A stretch of 52,380 nt of DNA, taken from the NCBI GenBank assembly GCA_001874155.1, contig MPDB01000014.1:1-52380 (forward strand), in the 5' to 3' direction. Position 1 is the first letter of the stretch, and the number at the start of each line of letters is the position of its first letter. The position numbers and the translations under genes were made by a program. This DNA is from Vibrio sp. MedPE-SWchi (GTDB taxonomy: Bacteria; Pseudomonadota; Gammaproteobacteria; Enterobacterales; Vibrionaceae). Positions 48,096 through 52,380 of the stretch are shown here, piece by piece. The notes under the pieces are model-generated. The model was not told the origin of the DNA, did no database searches, and worked only from the letters and a program-made list of their open reading frames with translations.

Positions 48096-48220
48096 AAGTA
48101 CCTCCATTTTATAGTCTAGACAAAGACAACACTTTTGCGAATTTTGAGAGCAATTGATTTGATCCACGAGTCGATTCACATATATTGGTTCTACATAGAT
48201 AAGCTCAACAAGGACGTGCT

Positions 48221-49255
48221 ATGCAATACACAAAGTTGCCACACTCAAGTTTAGAGATCAGTAAAATCTGTTTAGGTACCATGACGTTTGGTGAGCAAAA
48301 TAGCCAAGCGGACGCTTCAAACCAACTAGATTACGCGCTAGAAAGGGGAGTAAACTTCATTGATACTGCTGAAATGTACCCTGTTCCTCCTAAAAAAGAG
48401 ACTCAAGGTTTAACTGAAAGTTATATTGGCCAGTGGCTAAAGCAGTCTTCAAAACGAGAGAAAGTCGTTCTAGCAACAAAAGTGGCTGGCCCACGAAATG
48501 TCCCCTACATTCGAGAGGATATGAAGCTTGATAGGAAAAACATTCACCAAGCTATCGACGATAGCCTGACTCGATTGAATACCGACTACATTGATCTTTA
48601 CCAACTGCACTGGCCTCAGAGAAAAACTAACTGCTTTGGTCAACTCAACTACCCTGATTCAATGGAGCAAGAAGAAGTCACACTGATCGAGACACTAGAA
48701 GCGATGACGGAGCTAGTTAAAACAGGAAAAATCCGTTATATCGGTGTATCCAATGAGACTCCTTGGGGCGTAATGAGCCTACTAAGGCTTGCTGAGAAAC
48801 ATGATTTGCCAAGAATTGTATCAATACAAAACCCGTACAACTTGCTCAATCGAAGCTTCGAAGTGGGTCTGTCGGAAATCAGTCACTATGAAGGGGTAAA
48901 ACTACTCGCCTACTCTCCACTCGCATTTGGTTGCTTAAGTGGAAAGTACCTCAATGGGCAGCGCCCTGATGGTGCTCGCTGTAGCTTGTTTGAACGGTTT
49001 GTGCGCTATTTTACGCCACAAGGTATTGCTGCGACACAAGAATACGTCAACCTCGCACATGAGCATTCATTAGATCCCGCACAAATGGCTTTAGCCTATG
49101 TCAATCAAAGACCTTTTGTTGCTTCAAATATCATTGGTGCTACCAATCTAGAACAGCTGAAATCCAATATTGACAGCATAGATGTCGAGTTAAATGAGGA
49201 ACTGCTTCAAGGGATACAAAGGATTGGTACGACTTACTCCAATCCTTGTCCTTAG
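48221..49255 (+). CDS. tas: NADP(H)-dependent aldo-keto reductase Tas
   Basis: A 344-aa AKR TIM-barrel protein. It has the catalytic region FIDTAEMYP (Asp and Tyr), LATKV (Lys) and YQLHWPQR (His), and a cofactor-binding C-terminal segment with NIIGATNLEQLKSN. The length and the Tas start MQYTKLPHSSLEISKICLGTMTFGEQ match E. coli Tas, also found next to mutH. Its physiological substrate is not settled. A GC-rich hairpin without a T tract follows at 49266-49288. Confidence 0.93.
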   Translation: MQYTKLPHSSLEISKICLGTMTFGEQNSQADASNQLDYALERGVNFIDTAEMYPVPPKKETQGLTESYIGQWLKQSSKREKVVLATKVAGPRNVPYIREDMKLDRKNIHQAIDDSLTRLNTDYIDLYQLHWPQRKTNCFGQLNYPDSMEQEEVTLIETLEAMTELVKTGKIRYIGVSNETPWGVMSLLRLAEKHDLPRIVSIQNPYNLLNRSFEVGLSEISHYEGVKLLAYSPLAFGCLSGKYLNGQRPDGARCSLFERFVRYFTPQGIAATQEYVNLAHEHSLDPAQMALAYVNQRPFVASNIIGATNLEQLKSNIDSIDVELNEELLQGIQRIGTTYSNPCP

Positions 49256-49265
49256 GATCTATTTA

Positions 49266-49288
49266 GGGGTAGGTGAAGCGCCTACCCC
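49266..49288. terminator. Hairpin between tas and the DUF1127 gene
   Basis: GGGGTAGGTG (49266-49275) pairs with CGCCTACCCC (49279-49288) with one G-T pair and a three-base loop. It lies between convergent genes but lacks a T run, so termination would be weak or factor-assisted. Confidence 0.55.
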
Positions 49289-49293
49289 ACTCG

Positions 49294-49545
49294 CTACGTT
49301 GGTATTCGCGCGCTTAAAACTCGACGAAGGTGACGAACACGGCGTTCAGCTTTGACCGCTTCTGGCTCACTAAAACCAAGTGGACGACCATCGCTTTCTA
49401 AGCCAATATCACGCAAAAGGTGTTCATTTTCCCATGGTATGTGATAGGTACTGCGGCGCAGTTTTCGCTTCCACTCTTGTTCCTCTCTTCGAAGATCAGC
49501 ACGAACGAGTACGGTGGCAAGTTTAAGGTAGATTGAATGACGCAT
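49294..49545 (-). CDS. DUF1127 (YjiS-like) small protein
   Basis: An 83-aa very basic protein. The C-terminal half has the YjiS-type segment HLLRDIGLESDGRPLGFSEP. GGAG precedes the ATG. DUF1127 proteins are small and often stress-regulated; some bind RNA in alphaproteobacteria, but no role is established for this one. It lies downstream of the 39-aa ORF at 49668-49787 on the same strand. Confidence 0.87.
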   Translation of the reverse strand: MRHSIYLKLATVLVRADLRREEQEWKRKLRRSTYHIPWENEHLLRDIGLESDGRPLGFSEPEAVKAERRVRHLRRVLSARIPT

Positions 49546-49667
49546 AGTAATTCTCCAGTTTATTAACGTAATAATTGAGTCAATAACTGAGGAAAATGGC
49601 GAAGAGACTTTTTGTTTGAGTTCCCTGTTTAGCTGCCACTTTCCGCAGCCAAAACAAGGATACGGAT

Positions 49668-49787
49668 CTATTTTTTAGTCGGTTTACAACGATCTGACGC
49701 CATCGTAAATTTACGGGCATCCCATGCATTAAGCGTGGCTAGAACGATAGAGGTGCAAATAAAATGAGTATTCGATTGATGTTTCAT
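49668..49787 (-). CDS. Putative 39-aa protein with consensus Shine-Dalgarno
   Basis: A 40-codon frame begins at ATG 49787, preceded by AGGAGG at five bases, the best ribosome binding site in the area. It ends with TAG at 49668. The product starts MKHQSNTHFICTSIVLATLN and ends basic (RCKPTKK); the middle segment (about 9-21) is hydrophobic, so it may be a short membrane or secreted peptide. I recognise no family. A 9-bp hairpin (GCTGC/GCAGC core, about 49630-49655) follows it. It lies between vpsR and the DUF1127 gene. Confidence 0.55.
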   Translation of the reverse strand: MKHQSNTHFICTSIVLATLNAWDARKFTMASDRCKPTKK

Positions 49788-49997
49788 TTGTGCCTCCTAA
49801 CTAATTAATAAATCCAAAGAAATGATGGATGTAGAGCTTATCTCCACGGTTAAATTCTATGCAATTGAGATTATATTTCAACCTCTGCTTATAAAATAAA
49901 CATAAAACATTTTTTTAATCTAGTTTTTGAGAATTAAGCCCATCAATAACAATACATTCACACGAACAATAATTATTTTACAACATAATAAGTGGCA

Positions 49998-50025
49998 TAA
50001 AAAAACCACTCTAATACAGAGTGGT
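49998..50025 (-). terminator. vpsR terminator
   Basis: ACCACTCT (50005-50012) and AGAGTGGT (50018-50025) form the stem; on the minus strand it is followed by eight T residues. It lies about 45 bp past the vpsR stop. Confidence 0.92.
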
Positions 50026-50069
50026 CATTTTATTAATTTAATATCAATCGCTTATGAAAACACTCTACT

Positions 50070-51407
50070 CTAAGACATGCTGTCTTCAGTAATCAGGTTG
50101 TGTTTGTTTAACAATCTATACATCGTTGCACGAGAAACACCGAGCTCTTTTGCAGCAATCGATACCTGCCCGGAATGAGACTCTAAAACAAGCAATAATG
50201 CATCACGCTCGCTACGCTCTCGAATACTTTTCAAGCTACGTCGGCCATCATTGCGTTTTGGCAATTCAAGTTGTGCTTCACCAATCATTACGTTGTCAGA
50301 CATCAGTACTACCCGCTTTATCTGGTTCATAAGCTCTCTAACATTCCCTGGCCAATGGTGGCGGGTAAGGTCGCGAATGGCATCTTCAGTAAAACTGCGT
50401 GCTTGAGCGTTAAACTCTTTTGAGTATTCTTGTAAAAAATGGCGTGCTAATAAAGCCACGTCACCCGCACGCTCTTTCATGCTAGGAACGTTAATTCGTA
50501 GAACATTGATATAGTGATAAAGCTCTTCGTTAAAATCACCATCAATCAATGCTTTCTCTATATCCGAAGAGTTCGCCGCTAGTATTCGAACATCGACTTC
50601 TTTTCGCCCAGATTGCGTCTCAATCATGCCATCTTGTAAAAAGCGCAGAAGATTGAGTTGCTGACTCTTAGGTAACGTCAAAATATCATTGAGAAGAATG
50701 GTTCCACCATTTGCTCTTTCAAGCATTGAAACCTGGGTGCTATCTTCTTGTTCGATGCCAAACAGATCACATTCAATGCGTCTTTCCGACATTGCTCGAC
50801 AATTAACGGAAATAAACTCTTTTTGAGATCTTGCTGACGTTTTATGTATCGCTTTGGCAACGGTCTCTTTACCAGTGCCGTTCTCACCATAAATAAGAAT
50901 CGATACATCGGTTGGGCCAATGCGCTTTATTTGATCACGTAATCGCTTCATAGGGATAGAGTCCCCAATCAAACCCATATCGTTGGTAGAACCGTAATTC
51001 GGCCAGACTTTTTTCTCCAGTTTAAGCATCCCTAACTGGTGACCAATGGTGTTGAGCAACTGAGCGTCTGGAATTGGAGAGGTAAAGAAATCAATACAGA
51101 AGTTAACAATGAACTGGCAAATAGTATCAGAGCTAAGCTGCGACTCTCGAATAAAGGCAAGCCAGCGAACTTGTTTATGCTTACTGACTAAGTTTGCTAT
51201 GCCATTGAGACTAAATTCATCGTGGCTTAGATCCACGATGCCGATACACGGCCCGGTTTCACTGAAAAGTGCGTCCGCTTTACGTAGATCGGCGCACAAA
51301 GTGCATCGCCAACCAACTTGCTCCAACACTGAAAGCCAAGGTTCGTATGTCCCACCAACAACGACAAGTGAACCAGGGACAGAATCCATGCGGAATTGAC
51401 TACCCAT
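50070..51407 (-). CDS. vpsR: Biofilm regulator VpsR (NtrC-like, c-di-GMP responsive)
   Basis: The 445 aa comprise a receiver-like domain (Asp59 in IVDLSH; the usual acidic pocket is incomplete), a AAA+ domain (about 145-375) with Walker A YGENGTGKE at 173-181, and a Fis-type HTH (about 405-440, VSIAAKELGVSRATMYRLL). The GAFTGA loop needed to contact sigma-54 is absent: the segment after CDLFG reads IEQEDSTQ. The Walker B motif is LLND rather than LLDE. These departures agree with what is known for V. cholerae VpsR, which binds c-di-GMP and works with sigma-70 at vps promoters. ATG 51407 (MGSQFRMDS) has AAGGA upstream. Its neighbour is lysS, as in V. cholerae. Confidence 0.95.
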   Translation of the reverse strand: MGSQFRMDSVPGSLVVVGGTYEPWLSVLEQVGWRCTLCADLRKADALFSETGPCIGIVDLSHDEFSLNGIANLVSKHKQVRWLAFIRESQLSSDTICQFIVNFCIDFFTSPIPDAQLLNTIGHQLGMLKLEKKVWPNYGSTNDMGLIGDSIPMKRLRDQIKRIGPTDVSILIYGENGTGKETVAKAIHKTSARSQKEFISVNCRAMSERRIECDLFGIEQEDSTQVSMLERANGGTILLNDILTLPKSQQLNLLRFLQDGMIETQSGRKEVDVRILAANSSDIEKALIDGDFNEELYHYINVLRINVPSMKERAGDVALLARHFLQEYSKEFNAQARSFTEDAIRDLTRHHWPGNVRELMNQIKRVVLMSDNVMIGEAQLELPKRNDGRRSLKSIRERSERDALLLVLESHSGQVSIAAKELGVSRATMYRLLNKHNLITEDSMS

Positions 51408-51741
51408 TTCTATGTTCCTTATATTGATTTCTCGTTTATAGTTATGCAACGCATACCAAATTAACGCCAGTCGTTACATTATCGAGACTTGCTAAGATAA
51501 TCTGTCTCAATACTAAGACTAGAACGCGAATAATCAACTATACAACTATGATGCATGTATATATTCAATATAAATATAAAACAAGACTCACATAAACCAC
51601 GTCACTAGAAACATGTTGTTACATCTACCCTTTGAACTAAAACAAAAAAACCACCCGGAGGTGGTTTTTATCAATAGCCGACAATTTGTCTCGTCGTTGC
51701 CTGTCCATAAAGCGAAGCGCTAAACTTAGCCCTAGAAACCT
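51408..51741 (-). promoter_or_regulatory. vpsR upstream region
   Basis: A 334-bp gap between vpsR and lysS. It contains the lysS terminator (51644-51668) and a perfect palindrome, TATGC-AAC-GCATA (51443-51455), 36 bp upstream of the vpsR ATG. No gene or clear sigma-70 promoter was recognised in the remaining AT-rich sequence. Confidence 0.45.
51644..51668 (-). terminator. lysS terminator
   Basis: AAAACCACC (51647-51655) and GGTGGTTTT (51660-51668) form the stem; on the minus strand a T run follows. Confidence 0.9.
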
Positions 51742-52380
51742 TTATGCTTGCGGGCGCATTGCCGGGAACAAGATCACGTCACGAATTGTGTGCGTGTTTG
51801 TGAATAGCATTGCTAGACGGTCGATACCGATACCTTGACCCGCTGTTGGCGGTAGGCCGTGCTCTAGTGCAGTAATGTAGTCTGCATCGTAGTACATCGC
51901 TTCATCATCACCCGCGTCTTTCGCGTTAACTTGCGCTTTGAAACGCTCGTCTTGGTCTTGTGCATCGTTAAGCTCAGAGAAACCATTCGCAACTTCACGG
52001 CCACCGATGAAGAACTCAAAACGGTCTGTGAAGAATGGGTTGTCATCGCTACGACGTGCTAGAGGAGAGATGTCCGCTGGGTAACCAGTGATGAACGTTG
52101 GTTGAATGAGCTGAGGCTCAGCCGTTTCACCAAAAATCTCTTCAAGAAGCTGACCACAAGTCCAGAATTTCTCAACGTACAGACCCACTTCTTCTGCAAT
52201 TTTAACCATCAATTCTCTGTTCTGAAGATCATCTTCAGTCAGAGCTTGAATGTTTGCATTTTCAGGTGTGTAGTGTTTGATTGCATCGAACATGCTCATG
52301 CGAGCGTAAGTGCCACCGAACTCAACCGTTTCGTCACCGTAAGGCATAGAAGTAGAACCAAGAACGTCCATCGCTGCTGT
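51742..52380 (-). CDS. lysS: Lysyl-tRNA synthetase LysS, C-terminal part
   Basis: Partial gene cut by the right edge; 212 C-terminal codons are present. The class II motif 3 region [30 protein letters not shown] is complete, and upstream are [21 protein letters not shown] and [21 protein letters not shown], typical of class II LysS. The frame continues to position 52380, so the ATG at 52371 is internal. It is followed by its own terminator and vpsR. Confidence 0.97.
   Translation of the reverse strand, partial: TAAMDVLGSTSMPYGDETVEFGGTYARMSMFDAIKHYTPENANIQALTEDDLQNRELMVKIAEEVGLYVEKFWTCGQLLEEIFGETAEPQLIQPTFITGYPADISPLARRSDDNPFFTDRFEFFIGGREVANGFSELNDAQDQDERFKAQVNAKDAGDDEAMYYDADYITALEHGLPPTAGQGIGIDRLAMLFTNTHTIRDVILFPAMRPQA

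Overview
The window reads as a contiguous stretch of chromosome 1 of a Vibrio species. The evidence is the gene set and order (vpsR next to lysS; hlyU-nhaR-nptA beside rpsT; aroF-tyrA-plzA-ettA; trpR-slt; raiA-pheL-pheA; an mbaA-like gene beside yjjX; bamD/rluD/pgeF/clpB beside an rRNA operon), which is the layout I know from Vibrio cholerae and relatives. No phage, transposon, CRISPR array or tRNA gene was seen. The species cannot be named from the sequence alone.

Layout. 1-384: leader and tandem promoters of an rRNA operon whose 16S gene lies just outside the left edge, then the clpB terminator. 385-4855 (minus): clpB, pgeF, rluD. 4985-9380 (plus): bamD, an MltF-like lytic transglycosylase, raiA, the pheL leader peptide with attenuator, pheA. 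9611-12494 (plus): an MbaA-like GGDEF/EAL protein without its usual partner gene nspS, overlapping yjjX. 12630-14931 (minus): trpR and slt. 15208-17463 (plus): ettA and a PlzA-like PilZ protein. 17539-19752 (minus): the TyrR-controlled aroF-tyrA operon. 19990-22395 (plus): btsS-btsR, a LytS/LytTR two-component system of the pyruvate-sensing type. 22468-25613: nagZ, anmK and murQ, peptidoglycan recycling. 25744-27833: a small lipoprotein and, divergently, a CstA-family transporter. Between these two lies a striking array of eight BtsR/LytTR-like half-sites at an exact 20-bp period. 28013-29883: a small accessory patch (secreted 101-aa protein, LysR regulator, DoxX protein). 29941-37555 (minus): ispH, fkpB, lspA, ileS, ribF, murJ. 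37813-41067: rpsT, hlyU, nhaR, nptA. 41141-46455 (minus): rppH-ptsP-TSUP-lgt-thyA run. 46456-47074: an AT-rich gap with several DnaA boxes next to mutH, resembling E. coli DARS2 in position. 47075-52380: mutH, a small conserved protein, tas, a DUF1127 protein, an unannotated 39-aa ORF, vpsR, and the 3' part of lysS.

How the genes fit together. Envelope biogenesis and murein turnover are prominent (bamD, lspA, lgt, murJ, slt, mltF-like, nagZ, anmK, murQ, pgeF). Aromatic amino-acid control appears three times with three devices: an attenuator at pheA, TyrR boxes at aroF-tyrA, and the trpR repressor gene. Cyclic di-GMP/biofilm control also appears three times (mbaA-like, plzA-like, vpsR). The best candidate for something undescribed is the 148-bp periodic operator array at 26122-26269, probably the target of the nearby BtsSR system. 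The DnaA-box cluster at the rppH-mutH gap is next, followed by the orphan mbaA locus and the small ORF at 49668-49787.
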